Below are positions 1 to 7,581 of a stretch of DNA of 64,000 nt, one piece after another; position 1 is the stretch's first letter; the number at the start of each line of letters is the position of its first letter. Origin of the DNA: GCA-2733415 sp964276095 (GTDB taxonomy: Bacteria > Bacteroidota > Bacteroidia > Flavobacteriales > Flavobacteriaceae); the NCBI GenBank assembly GCA_964276095.1, contig CAXYDR010000003.1, forward strand, positions 930,001 through 994,000, given 5' to 3'. A program made the position numbers and the translations under genes. Below the pieces are notes generated by a model, which was not told the origin of the DNA, made no database searches, and saw only the letters and a program-made list of their open reading frames with translations.

Positions 1-516
1 GGCTTTAACCTCATCAAGTTTTTCTTCTTCTAAAAGCTTTCCTAACTTATCTAACAGTGCTTGTTTTTCAGCTCTGTATTTTAAAACTTTAGGATTTGTT
101 GCTTCAAATTCAGCTTGATCAAAAGTTTCACCAAAACGCTTTGCAGCTTTCTTGATTTCCTTTTGAGCTTTAGTTTCTAATTTCTCAGCGAAATCTTCTA
201 CTAAAACATCTGCTCTATATCTTTTTTTAGAATCTTTATTATCTATTAACGGATCACTAAAGGCATCAACATGCCCAGAAGCTTTCCATGTAGTAGGATG
301 CATAAATATTGCAGCATCAATACCCACAATGTTATCATGTAACTGCACCATTGATTTCCACCAGTATTCTCTGATGTTTTTCTTCAATTCTACACCGTTT
401 TGAGCATAATCGTATACTGCGCTTAAACCGTCATATATTTCACTTGACTGAAATACATACCCATACTCTTTCGCATGAGATACTACTTTTTTAAACTGAT
501 CTTCTTGTTTTGCCAT
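1..516 (-). CDS. glyS: Glycyl-tRNA synthetase, N-terminal part (cut by window edge)
   Basis: This is the first 172 codons of a class II glycyl-tRNA synthetase of the single-chain (alpha2) type, which charges tRNA-Gly in the cytoplasm. The translated start, MAKQEDQFKKVVSHAKEYGY, followed by FQSSEIYDGLSAVYDYAQNG and the stretch IFMHPTTWKASGHVDAFSD, matches the conserved N-terminal part of the family (motif 1 region and the substrate-sensing HPxxWxxSGHxxxFxDP segment). The rest of the catalytic core and the anticodon-binding domain lie outside the window. The ATG at 514-516 is supported by a -7 promoter box just upstream at 525-532. It is transcribed divergently from the SDR gene at 656. Confidence 0.93.
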   Translation of the reverse strand, partial: MAKQEDQFKKVVSHAKEYGYVFQSSEIYDGLSAVYDYAQNGVELKKNIREYWWKSMVQLHDNIVGIDAAIFMHPTTWKASGHVDAFSDPLIDNKDSKKRYRADVLVEDFAEKLETKAQKEIKKAAKRFGETFDQAEFEATNPKVLKYRAEKQALLDKLGKLLEEEKLDEVKA

Positions 517-524
517 AATGAGCG

Positions 525-532
525 CAAAATTA
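525..532 (-). promoter_or_regulatory. Bacteroidetes-type -7 box of glyS
   Basis: On the minus strand this reads TAATTTTG, an exact match to the TAnnTTTG element. It lies 9 nt upstream of the glyS ATG, which implies a very short leader. No clear TTG -33 box is seen at the expected distance. Confidence 0.5.
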
Positions 533-655
533 CATAATTTATTGCATTTATAAATAAAGCTAATCACATTAAATATTGGCTTTTACATCTAAAAATACTA
601 ACTTAACTGAATATCAATAAAAAACATCTAATTATAATAATTACACATATAGCAA

Positions 656-1369
656 ATGAAAAAAGCAATTGTAATCGGTGGAACTACTGGTATTGGGAAT
701 GAACTTGCCTATACTCTTGTTCGAAATAATTATAAAGTTATAATTACTGGTATTGAAAAAGATATTATAAAAGAATTGAACCAGGAAAATAATCCTTTTT
801 TAAATGCAGAATATTTAGATTGTATTAACGACAATGGTTCTGATAAAATAGCTGAATTAACTCAAGAGCTAGGCGGTATTGATTTATTAGTATTCAGCGC
901 TGGTATCGGGCATTTGAATAAAAACTTAGGCTTTAAAGTTGAAAACAATGCAAACAAACTAAACGTATTGGCTTTTACCGAAATAGCAGATTGGAGCTAT
1001 CGCTTTTTTGAAAAACAAGGCTATGGGCATTTTACCTCCATCAGCTCTATAGCTGGACTATTCGGGTATCATGCCGCACCAGCTTATCACGCTGCTAAAT
1101 CTTATCAAATAAACTATCTTGAAGGGTTAAGACAGAAAGCCTTTAAATCAGGCAAACCTATTTACATAACTGATATTAGGCCTGGGTTTGTAGCCACACA
1201 AATGGCCGAAGGAAAAAAACGCTTTTGGACTGTTTCAAAGGAGAAAGCCGCAACACAAATTTTTGATTACATTAGAAAAAAAAAAGATGTGGGTTATGTC
1301 TCAAAACGATGGGTTTTAATTGCTATTATATTAAAGTTAACACCTTATTGGCTTCGAAAAAGATTATAG
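656..1369 (+). CDS. SDR family NAD(P)-dependent oxidoreductase
   Basis: A 237-residue classical short-chain dehydrogenase/reductase. Visible hallmarks are the Rossmann glycine motif GGTTGIG near residue 8, the NAG-like segment FSAGIG near 80, the catalytic serine in SSIAG near 130, and the catalytic pair YHAAK near 143-147. The family interconverts alcohols and ketones with NAD(P)H; the substrate cannot be told from sequence. The C-terminus carries a basic, hydrophobic tail (residues about 215-237, ending WLRKRL) that may touch the membrane. The next gene starts about 100 nt downstream under its own repeated promoter element, so the SDR is probably its own unit. Confidence 0.9.
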   Translation: MKKAIVIGGTTGIGNELAYTLVRNNYKVIITGIEKDIIKELNQENNPFLNAEYLDCINDNGSDKIAELTQELGGIDLLVFSAGIGHLNKNLGFKVENNANKLNVLAFTEIADWSYRFFEKQGYGHFTSISSIAGLFGYHAAPAYHAAKSYQINYLEGLRQKAFKSGKPIYITDIRPGFVATQMAEGKKRFWTVSKEKAATQIFDYIRKKKDVGYVSKRWVLIAIILKLTPYWLRKRL

Positions 1370-1420
1370 AAACATTTGAGAGTTACCCGTGTTTTTTTAT
1401 TCTCAAAAAAACTATACACC

Positions 1421-1462
1421 CCTGTAATAAAAAAATATTTGAGCCACTAAATAAGAAAAGAC
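1421..1462 (+). promoter_or_regulatory. Candidate ECF-sigma-dependent promoter, copy 1
   Basis: A 42-bp segment matches the one at 1979-2020 at 38 of 42 positions. It has the form CCTGTAATAA, a 10-nt variable A/T spacer, then GAGCCACTAAATAAGAAAAG and AC. All four differences fall in the spacer. The TGTAAtA-like block with a second block about 10 nt further on resembles promoters read by flavobacterial ECF sigma factors. It ends 8 nt before the ATG at 1471. Control by the sigma factor at 2026 is an inference. Confidence 0.6.
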
Positions 1463-1470
1463 TAGATATT

Positions 1471-1911
1471 ATGACAACAGATGAGGCTATCAAATTTTTC
1501 AACACGTTAAGAACTCAGACTACTAAAAAATCTGAATTAAAAATATATGATGATTTCATACAGACTTTAACTAAGTTAGACAAAAAAAATCTATCAACTG
1601 AAAACATAATTTCTATTGAATCAGAACTTGATAATCTTAATCTAAAATCAAATAATGAGAATAAGAAAAAGTATTTTAGTAAGGCTCTTAGTTCATTTAA
1701 AGAATATTTAAAAAAGGAGTTTTCCTTAATTTCAAAAGGATATTATACTGCTATAGGAATGAGTTTAGGTATGTGTTTTGGTATTTCGCTTGGAATACCA
1801 ATTTTAAAAGGAATAGGGACTCCTATTGGATTAGTATCTGGAATGCTGATAGGATTAGTAATTGGCGTAATTATGGACACTCGAGCCGAAAAAGAAGGTA
1901 GAGTGTTGTAA
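1471..1911 (+). CDS. Small membrane protein of unknown function, putative ECF regulon member
   Basis: A 146-residue protein that I do not recognise. The first 100 residues are charged and predicted helical, rich in Lys, Glu and Asn. They are followed by two glycine-rich hydrophobic segments (about 95-135) with GMSLGMCFGISLGIPI and GLVSGMLIGLVIGVIM patterns, which suggest a transmembrane hairpin. The tail is charged. I chose the ATG at 1471 because a 42-bp promoter-like element shared with the sigma-factor gene ends just before it; an upstream extension would overlap the SDR gene and read through that element. The context suggests a target of the adjacent ECF sigma factor. Confidence 0.7.
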   Translation: MTTDEAIKFFNTLRTQTTKKSELKIYDDFIQTLTKLDKKNLSTENIISIESELDNLNLKSNNENKKKYFSKALSSFKEYLKKEFSLISKGYYTAIGMSLGMCFGISLGIPILKGIGTPIGLVSGMLIGLVIGVIMDTRAEKEGRVL

Positions 1912-1978
1912 GTAATATTTTAAAATCCTTTTTAGAGAATACACTATTTTCATTATTATTTAAAATATTTTATATTTT

Positions 1979-2020
1979 CCTGTAATAAATATTGATTTGA
2001 GCCACTAAATAAGAAAAGAC
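1979..2020 (+). promoter_or_regulatory. Candidate autoregulated ECF promoter, copy 2
   Basis: Second copy of the element at 1421-1462, with the two conserved blocks at identical spacing. It lies 5 nt upstream of the GTG start of the ECF sigma gene. Autoregulation through a promoter recognised by the sigma factor itself is common for ECF loci; here it is inferred. Confidence 0.6.
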
Positions 2021-2025
2021 CAAGA

Positions 2026-2508
2026 GTGAGTAGCGATTTTTACACCACACAAATTTTACCATATGCCGCAATTATCATCAAGATTTGCAGAGCATATACA
2101 GATACTCAAGAAGATTTTGAGGATTATTACCAAGAAGTATGTTTGCAAATTTGGCGCAGCAAAGACAACTTCAAGGAACAATCAGCCTGGTCAACTTGGA
2201 TATATCGATTATCATTAAATGTGTGTTTGACTTTCTTAAAGAAAAAGAAAAACAACAAACAAAATGCCCCATCTGATTTACTACCTGACGAGGTTTTAGT
2301 AGACAGTCGTGCATTTGATGATGAATCTCTTAACCAATTGTATAGTGCGATTAGGCAACTGTCAGAAATTGACAGAGCAGTTATTTTACTGTACTTAGAA
2401 GAAAAGTCCTATCAAGAAATCGCTGACATTATTGGAACCAATACGAACAATATTGGAGTACGTATTACTCGTATTAAAGAACGCTTAAAAAAAATATTAA
2501 GTAATTAA
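2026..2508 (+). CDS. ECF-type RNA polymerase sigma factor
   Basis: A 160-residue sigma-70 family protein of the extracytoplasmic-function group, which redirects RNA polymerase to a small regulon. Region 2 covers about residues 10-75 (DYYQEVCLQIWRS, then AWSTWIYRLSLNVCLTFLKK, the -10-contacting helix). Region 4 covers about 100-155 (LSEIDRAVILLYLEEKSYQEIADIIG, then the recognition helix NNIGVRITRIKERLKK). The start is GTG at 2026, placed directly after the promoter-like repeat. The next gene, 26 nt downstream, encodes a polytopic membrane protein and is likely co-transcribed; it may act as the regulator of this sigma factor, although it lacks a recognisable anti-sigma motif. Confidence 0.93.
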   Translation: MSSDFYTTQILPYAAIIIKICRAYTDTQEDFEDYYQEVCLQIWRSKDNFKEQSAWSTWIYRLSLNVCLTFLKKKKNNKQNAPSDLLPDEVLVDSRAFDDESLNQLYSAIRQLSEIDRAVILLYLEEKSYQEIADIIGTNTNNIGVRITRIKERLKKILSN

Positions 2509-2534
2509 ATTACTTAAAGAAAAACAAAACTATT

Positions 2535-3191
2535 ATGGAAAAATCAATAGAAACAATCTGGAAAGAAGGATTTATAAAAAATGATGCTTTAGTAGCACCA
2601 AAATTAAATGATTTATACAATCAAAAATCAATAGACATCGTTGAGAAATTCAAACGAATGTATAAATTAAATCGAATAGGAATAGTTGCTTTTGCAATCA
2701 TAATCATCCCGATTTCATATATCACAGGAATGATTTATATGGGAATCCCAATGGCGATACTTTTTATTGCTGTCACATTTGTTGCACAAAAATTCAGTAA
2801 ACAATTAGATACTATTGACAAGAACAAGAGTAGCTATGAATACCTCAGCTCTTTTGATAATTGGGTGAAAGACATGATAACTGTTAATTCAAAACTATCT
2901 ACGTTTATGTATCCTTACATTTTTATGGCAATGGTACTTGGTTTTTGGTTTATCGAAATTGAAGGAAACATACTAGGAAACATGCTTACAAGTGGAATAA
3001 TATCTGAGTTCCCTAATACTTTTATTGTTTCTGGTTTTCCTATACTTTTACTTATTCCTTTCTTCTTAGCAATTGCTATACTAGCCTTCTTTGGTGGAAA
3101 AATAGGAAAATGGGACATCAACTTAGTATATGGTAGAATTTTGAATAGATTAGAAAATCTACTCTCAGATATGGAGGAATTAAGAAAGTAA
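2535..3191 (+). CDS. Polytopic membrane protein downstream of ECF sigma factor
   Basis: A 218-residue protein with a soluble N-terminal part (about 1-45) and roughly four transmembrane helices: two back to back in about 47-87, one at about 122-142 and one at about 162-188. A charged, helical C-terminus follows. It is 26 nt behind the ECF sigma gene and ahead of a shared terminator, so the two form an operon. Position and topology suggest a membrane-bound anti-sigma factor or a sensor for it, but I see no zinc-binding HxxxCxxC motif or other family signature. Function is therefore unassigned. Confidence 0.8.
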   Translation: MEKSIETIWKEGFIKNDALVAPKLNDLYNQKSIDIVEKFKRMYKLNRIGIVAFAIIIIPISYITGMIYMGIPMAILFIAVTFVAQKFSKQLDTIDKNKSSYEYLSSFDNWVKDMITVNSKLSTFMYPYIFMAMVLGFWFIEIEGNILGNMLTSGIISEFPNTFIVSGFPILLLIPFFLAIAILAFFGGKIGKWDINLVYGRILNRLENLLSDMEELRK

Positions 3192-3216
3192 TCACTTCTT
3201 ACATATTATATATAAA

Positions 3217-3253
3217 CAAAAAAATCCCGAAGCATAAGCTTCGGGATTTTTTT
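3217..3253. terminator. Bidirectional rho-independent terminator
   Basis: Arms AATCCCGAAGC and GCTTCGGGATT enclose the loop ATAA, with an A-run before and a T-run after. It serves the ECF operon from the left and the M13 peptidase gene from the right. Confidence 0.9.
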
Positions 3254-3271
3254 GTTTATAACATCATTTAA

Positions 3272-5332
3272 TTACCAAATTCTTACTCTTTCTTCTTCAG
3301 TAATATACATACTATCACCCTTTTTAATATTAAATGCATCATAAAATGCATCAACATTTTTAAGAGGCTGAGAAGCTCTTACCATTCCTGGAGAGTGTGG
3401 ATCAGTTTTAATTTGATTCTTCAATGCTTCATCTCTATACTTAGATCTCCACACAGTTGCCCATGACATAAAGTAACGTTGCTCACCAGTAAAACCATCT
3501 ATTTTTTCTGGCTTCCCATTCTTTTCGTAATATAATTGTAACGCATCATATGCTACATTAACCCCTCCAAGATCTCCTATATTCTCACCAAGAGTAAATT
3601 GTCCATTAATATTAGTTTCAGGCAACACTTCAATTGCAGAATATTGATTAGCTAACGCATCTCCTAAAGCCTTAAATTTAATAGCGTCTTCTTCTGTCCA
3701 CCAATTATTTAAATTCCCATCTTTATCAAAACGAGCACCAGAATCATCAAAACTATGTGAGATTTCATGACCGATTACTGCTCCTATACCTCCATAATTC
3801 ACAGCATCATCAGCTTTGTAATCATAAAAAGGTGGTTGTAAAATAGCTGCTGGAAATACAATTTCATTATATGAAGGATTAAAATATGCATTTACAGTTT
3901 GTGGTGACATATGCCATTCCGTTTTATCAACTGGCTCACCCAACTTACTTATATTCTCTTTAAAACGCCACTCGGAAACATTTTGCATGTTTTCAAAATA
4001 TGAATTCCCTTTTTCAATTTTTAAATCACTATAGTCTTTCCATTTATCAGGGTAACCAATTTTAATTGTGGTTGCCTTTAATTTTTCAATTGCTTTTAAC
4101 TTAGTATTCTCACTCATCCAAGCTAAATTATTTATTCTATTTTCAAATGCTTTTAATACATTTGATATCATAATTTTCGCTTTTTCTTTTGCTGCTGGAG
4201 GGAATTTTTCAGCCACATACAACTTCCCTAAAGCTTCACCAACAGTACGATTAACTGTAGCTAATGCTCGTTCATTTTTTGGGCGTTGTTCCTTAGCTCC
4301 TTTAAGTGTTTTTGAATAAAAATTCCAACTTTCTTTTTCTAACTCTTCACTTAATTTCCCTACTGCTCCATTAAACACACTCCATTTTAAATATGCTTTC
4401 CATGCAGAAATATTTTTTCCATTAAAAACCTCATGCAATGCCTTAGTATATTTCAATTGACTAACTATAACAGTATCTATATTTTTAATTCCTAAATCAG
4501 AAAAATAACGACTCCAGTTTATACTCGGAACAGTTTTTTGAAGATCCGTAATTGCCATTGGATTATAACGATTTCGAGCATCTCTACGCTCAACTTTATC
4601 CATTTTAGGTGTAGCTAGTTTTGTTTCAAAATTTAAAATTTGAGTAGCTGATTTTAAAGCTTCAGCATCTGAATCACCTAAATATTGAAACATTTTAGTA
4701 ATATGCGCTACGTATTTTTCTCGTTTATCCTTAGAATCTGCATCGTCTTTTACATAATAATCTCTATCTGGCAACCCTACACTTCCTGCTCCCAGGTATA
4801 CAACATTCTTATTACTATCTTTTGAATCTGCACCTATATAAGTTCCAAAAAAAGCACCACCTCCTTTAGGTTCCATTTCTGTTAAATAAGCTTGCAATTC
4901 TGAAACATTTGTTACGGCTTCTATTTTTGCTAGCACATCTTGTATTGGCGTCACTCCTTGAGAGTTTCGCTGCTCTAAATCAAGTATTGATTTATATAAA
5001 TTAATAGCTTTTGCTTGATCAGAGTTTTCCTTAACACTAGTATCGTTGATTGCTTTATCAATAATTAACAACACATCATCATCAGTCATTTTTCGGAGCT
5101 CATCAAAACTCCCCCAACGTGTTCTATCATCAGGAATCGTATTGTTTTTTAGCCATGTTCCATTAATAAATTGGAAAAAATCTTCATTAGGACTTATACT
5201 TCTGTCCATTAGATCTATATTGATTCCTTTACTAACTTCAACAACATCTTGTGTTGCCTTTTTTTTATCATTACATCCTACGATAGCAATTGAAGCTAAC
5301 GCACCCATAAAAACTGTTTTTTTTATATTCAT
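3272..5332 (-). CDS. M13 family zinc metallopeptidase (neprilysin/PepO type), lipoprotein
   Basis: A 686-residue M13 endopeptidase, normal length for the family, expected to degrade oligopeptides outside the cytoplasm. The N-terminus is a lipoprotein signal, with the lipobox SIAIVGC ending at about residue 20. The zinc motif HEISH is at about residues 522-526 in the context GHEISHSFDDSGA, and the third ligand lies in ENIGDLGGV about 60 residues on. The substrate-binding motif NAYFNPSYNEIVFPA is also present. The C-terminus is VRIW instead of the common CxVW. A weak -7 box (TATTTTCG on the minus strand, 5356-5363) lies upstream. The gene is flanked by terminators on both sides, so it is monocistronic. 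Confidence 0.95.
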   Translation of the reverse strand: MNIKKTVFMGALASIAIVGCNDKKKATQDVVEVSKGINIDLMDRSISPNEDFFQFINGTWLKNNTIPDDRTRWGSFDELRKMTDDDVLLIIDKAINDTSVKENSDQAKAINLYKSILDLEQRNSQGVTPIQDVLAKIEAVTNVSELQAYLTEMEPKGGGAFFGTYIGADSKDSNKNVVYLGAGSVGLPDRDYYVKDDADSKDKREKYVAHITKMFQYLGDSDAEALKSATQILNFETKLATPKMDKVERRDARNRYNPMAITDLQKTVPSINWSRYFSDLGIKNIDTVIVSQLKYTKALHEVFNGKNISAWKAYLKWSVFNGAVGKLSEELEKESWNFYSKTLKGAKEQRPKNERALATVNRTVGEALGKLYVAEKFPPAAKEKAKIMISNVLKAFENRINNLAWMSENTKLKAIEKLKATTIKIGYPDKWKDYSDLKIEKGNSYFENMQNVSEWRFKENISKLGEPVDKTEWHMSPQTVNAYFNPSYNEIVFPAAILQPPFYDYKADDAVNYGGIGAVIGHEISHSFDDSGARFDKDGNLNNWWTEEDAIKFKALGDALANQYSAIEVLPETNINGQFTLGENIGDLGGVNVAYDALQLYYEKNGKPEKIDGFTGEQRYFMSWATVWRSKYRDEALKNQIKTDPHSPGMVRASQPLKNVDAFYDAFNIKKGDSMYITEEERVRIW

Positions 5333-5391
5333 TATATTAGGAATTATTGTTTTTACGAAAATAAGGAATTTAAAACTATTTATCTAAAAAC

Positions 5392-5427
5392 AAAAAATCC
5401 CGAAGCTCAAACTTCGGGATTTTTTTA
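5392..5427. terminator. Rho-independent terminator downstream of pckA
   Basis: Arms AAAATCCCGAAG and CTTCGGGATTTT enclose a six-base loop, CTCAAA, with A- and T-runs on either side. The stem is nearly the same as that of the terminator at 3217-3253. It ends the minus-strand pckA transcript. Confidence 0.88.
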
Positions 5428-5450
5428 TGTATTAGAAAATCTAATTGTAC

Positions 5451-7073
5451 TTATACAATCGGACCACCATTCATTATTTCTTCACTTGCATAATCTTCAA
5501 ACTGAGCGAAGTTCTTTTTAAATGATGCTGCTAACTCATTAGCTTTAGCATCATACGCTGCTGTATCAGACCAAGTTCCTCTAGGATTTAAAACCTCTGT
5601 TGGAACATTAGGACAAGTTGTAGGCATATCTAATCCGAAAATTGGATGTTGTACAAACTCAACATTATCTAACTCATTGTTTAAAGCTGCAGTAATCATA
5701 GCTCTTGTAGAGCTTAATTTCATTCTGTTACCAACTCCGTAACCTCCACCAGTCCAACCAGTGTTTATTAACCAAACATTAACCTCAGCTTCTTGCATTT
5801 TTACGCTTAACATCTCAGCATATTTTGTTGGATGTAAAGGCATAAATGGCGCTCCAAAACAAGCAGAAAAACTTGGTAATGGTTCGTTAATTCCAGCTTC
5901 AGTACCAGCTACTTTTGCAGTATATCCTGAAATAAAGTGGTAAGCCGCTTGACCAGGAGTTAACTTAGAGATAGGAGGCAATACACCAAATGCATCAGCA
6001 GTAAGGAAGAAAATGTTTTTAGGATTCTTTCCTATTGATGGTGTTTGAATATTATCAATATGATAAATTGGGTAACTTACACGAGTATTTTGTGTAATTG
6101 AAGTATCTTCAAAGTCAACCGCTCCTTTATCATCTAAAATAACGTTTTCAAGGATTGCTCCTCTTTTGATAGCGTTATAAATTTCTGGTTCTTTTTCAGC
6201 AGAAAGATCAATTACTTTAGCATAACAACCTCCTTCAAAGTTGAATACTGTATTTTCATTTGTCCAACCGTGCTCATCATCTCCAATTAACTTACGTTCT
6301 GGATCACAAGATAAAGTTGTTTTTCCTGTTCCTGATAATCCGAAGAAAATTGCAGTTTCACCATTTTTACCAACGTTTGCAGAACAATGCATTGGTAAGG
6401 TATTTTTTTCAACAGGTAAAATGAAGTTTAATGCAGAGAAAATTCCTTTTTTGATTTCTCCTGTATATCCTGTACCACCTATTAAAGCAATTTTACGTGT
6501 AAAATCTAAAATAGCAAAGTTATGTTGACGTGTTCCATCAACAGCAGGATCTGCCATAAAACCTGGTGCATTAACTACAGTCCATTCTGGGCTAAAGTTT
6601 TCTAATTCTGCACTCGTTGGTCTTAAAAACATATTATGAGCAAACATGTTTGACCACGGACGCTCATTTATTACTCTAATATTTAATTTGTAATCTTCAT
6701 CCGCACAAGCATAGCTATCACGTACAAAAACTTCTTTTTCTGATAAGTAGTCTACTACTTTATCATATAATTTTTGAAATTTATCTCCATCAAAAGGAAT
6801 ATTAATATCTCCCCACCAGATTTCATCTTCCGTCTTAGCATCTTTTACGATAAAACGATCCTTTGGAGATCTACCAGTAAACTCACCTGTGTTAATTGCT
6901 AGAGCTCCAGAAGCAGCTTCAACACCTTGTCCTTTTGCTATAGTTAAGTCATGTAATTCATCCGAAGATAAATTATAGTTTACTGTTGCATTCTTGATAC
7001 CGTATTGTTCTAACGAAATCATTTTTTTTGTATCATTATCAGCCATAATAATAGTATTGTTGTTGTGTTGCAT
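5451..7073 (-). CDS. pckA: Phosphoenolpyruvate carboxykinase (ATP)
   Basis: A 540-residue ATP-dependent PEP carboxykinase, which converts oxaloacetate plus ATP to PEP, CO2 and ADP as the entry step of gluconeogenesis. Family marks are NTGEFTGRSPKDRF near the N-terminus, the kinase-1a P-loop GLSGTGKTTLS near residue 246, the metal-binding segment DDEHGW about 20 residues on, and TAKVAGTEAGI with NTGWTGGGYGVG in the C-terminal half. The start is ambiguous: ATG at 7073 lies about 8 nt after the expected transcription start of the -7 box at 7088-7095, while an internal ATG at 7046 (MADNDTKK) would give a 531-residue protein and a normal leader. With fbp in the same window it covers two gluconeogenic steps. 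Confidence 0.96.
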   Translation of the reverse strand: MQHNNNTIIMADNDTKKMISLEQYGIKNATVNYNLSSDELHDLTIAKGQGVEAASGALAINTGEFTGRSPKDRFIVKDAKTEDEIWWGDINIPFDGDKFQKLYDKVVDYLSEKEVFVRDSYACADEDYKLNIRVINERPWSNMFAHNMFLRPTSAELENFSPEWTVVNAPGFMADPAVDGTRQHNFAILDFTRKIALIGGTGYTGEIKKGIFSALNFILPVEKNTLPMHCSANVGKNGETAIFFGLSGTGKTTLSCDPERKLIGDDEHGWTNENTVFNFEGGCYAKVIDLSAEKEPEIYNAIKRGAILENVILDDKGAVDFEDTSITQNTRVSYPIYHIDNIQTPSIGKNPKNIFFLTADAFGVLPPISKLTPGQAAYHFISGYTAKVAGTEAGINEPLPSFSACFGAPFMPLHPTKYAEMLSVKMQEAEVNVWLINTGWTGGGYGVGNRMKLSSTRAMITAALNNELDNVEFVQHPIFGLDMPTTCPNVPTEVLNPRGTWSDTAAYDAKANELAASFKKNFAQFEDYASEEIMNGGPIV

Positions 7074-7087
7074 TTAGTTATAAAGGG

Positions 7088-7095
7088 CAAAAGTA
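7088..7095 (-). promoter_or_regulatory. -7 box of pckA
   Basis: The minus strand reads TACTTTTG, an exact TAnnTTTG match 15 nt upstream of the longest pckA start. No clear -33 TTG is seen. Confidence 0.5.
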
Positions 7096-7117
7096 TACAA
7101 TTTTTGTTAAACTAGCC

Positions 7118-7507
7118 TTAATCGGCTTTTAAGTTTATAAAACTTCTCAACAATATTCCCCAAGCAACAATAAGTAACAACCCTCCTATTGGAGTAATAA
7201 TTCCTATTGATGAAAAATCAATTGAAGTTATAGTACTCGTTGATAACAAAAATATTGATCCTGAAAAAAACAATACTCCAAGCATCGTAAATAGATATAC
7301 TTTCTTTTTAACACTTTCTGTTATCTTTGAAAAGTTCCCTAGAAATAATAGTAAAAAAACATGATACATTTGGTATCTTACCCCTGTTTCAAAAGAATTT
7401 AAACTTTGCTCTGGCAATAACTCTTTTAGTTTATGAGCTCCAAAAGCTCCTAATACAATTGCAATAATCGCTAATATAGCTGCTGAAATTAATATTCTTT
7501 TATTCAT
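7118..7507 (-). CDS. DUF423 family membrane protein
   Basis: A 129-residue integral membrane protein with four hydrophobic segments (about 5-22, 43-60, 68-86 and 98-120). The N-terminal motif AIVLGAFGAHKLK and the middle segment FETGVRYQMYHVFLLL are typical of DUF423 (YgdD/YwdK-like) proteins, whose function is unknown. Length is normal. It is 44 nt upstream of pckA in the same direction but the pckA promoter lies in that gap. Its start at 7507 faces the divergent dehydrogenase promoter at 7512-7542. Confidence 0.85.
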   Translation of the reverse strand: MNKRILISAAILAIIAIVLGAFGAHKLKELLPEQSLNSFETGVRYQMYHVFLLLFLGNFSKITESVKKKVYLFTMLGVLFFSGSIFLLSTSTITSIDFSSIGIITPIGGLLLIVAWGILLRSFINLKAD

Positions 7508-7511
7508 AAAA

Positions 7512-7542
7512 TTGTTTTAAATATCACTTATTTATATATTTG
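7512..7542 (+). promoter_or_regulatory. Bacteroidetes promoter (TTG-N20-TATATTTG)
   Basis: TTG at 7512-7514 and TATATTTG at 7535-7542 are separated by 20 nt, a textbook arrangement for the Bacteroidetes primary sigma factor. Transcription should begin near 7549. This excludes the in-frame upstream start at 7540 and supports ATG 7582 for the downstream gene. Confidence 0.75.
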
Positions 7543-7581
7543 TGTTATAAAATCAACACACTAATAAAACTCCAAACAAAA

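Noticed and set aside
1309..1470. Upstream extension of the membrane-protein gene from ATG 1309
   Set aside because: It overlaps the end of the SDR gene in another frame and runs through the promoter-like repeat at 1421-1462.
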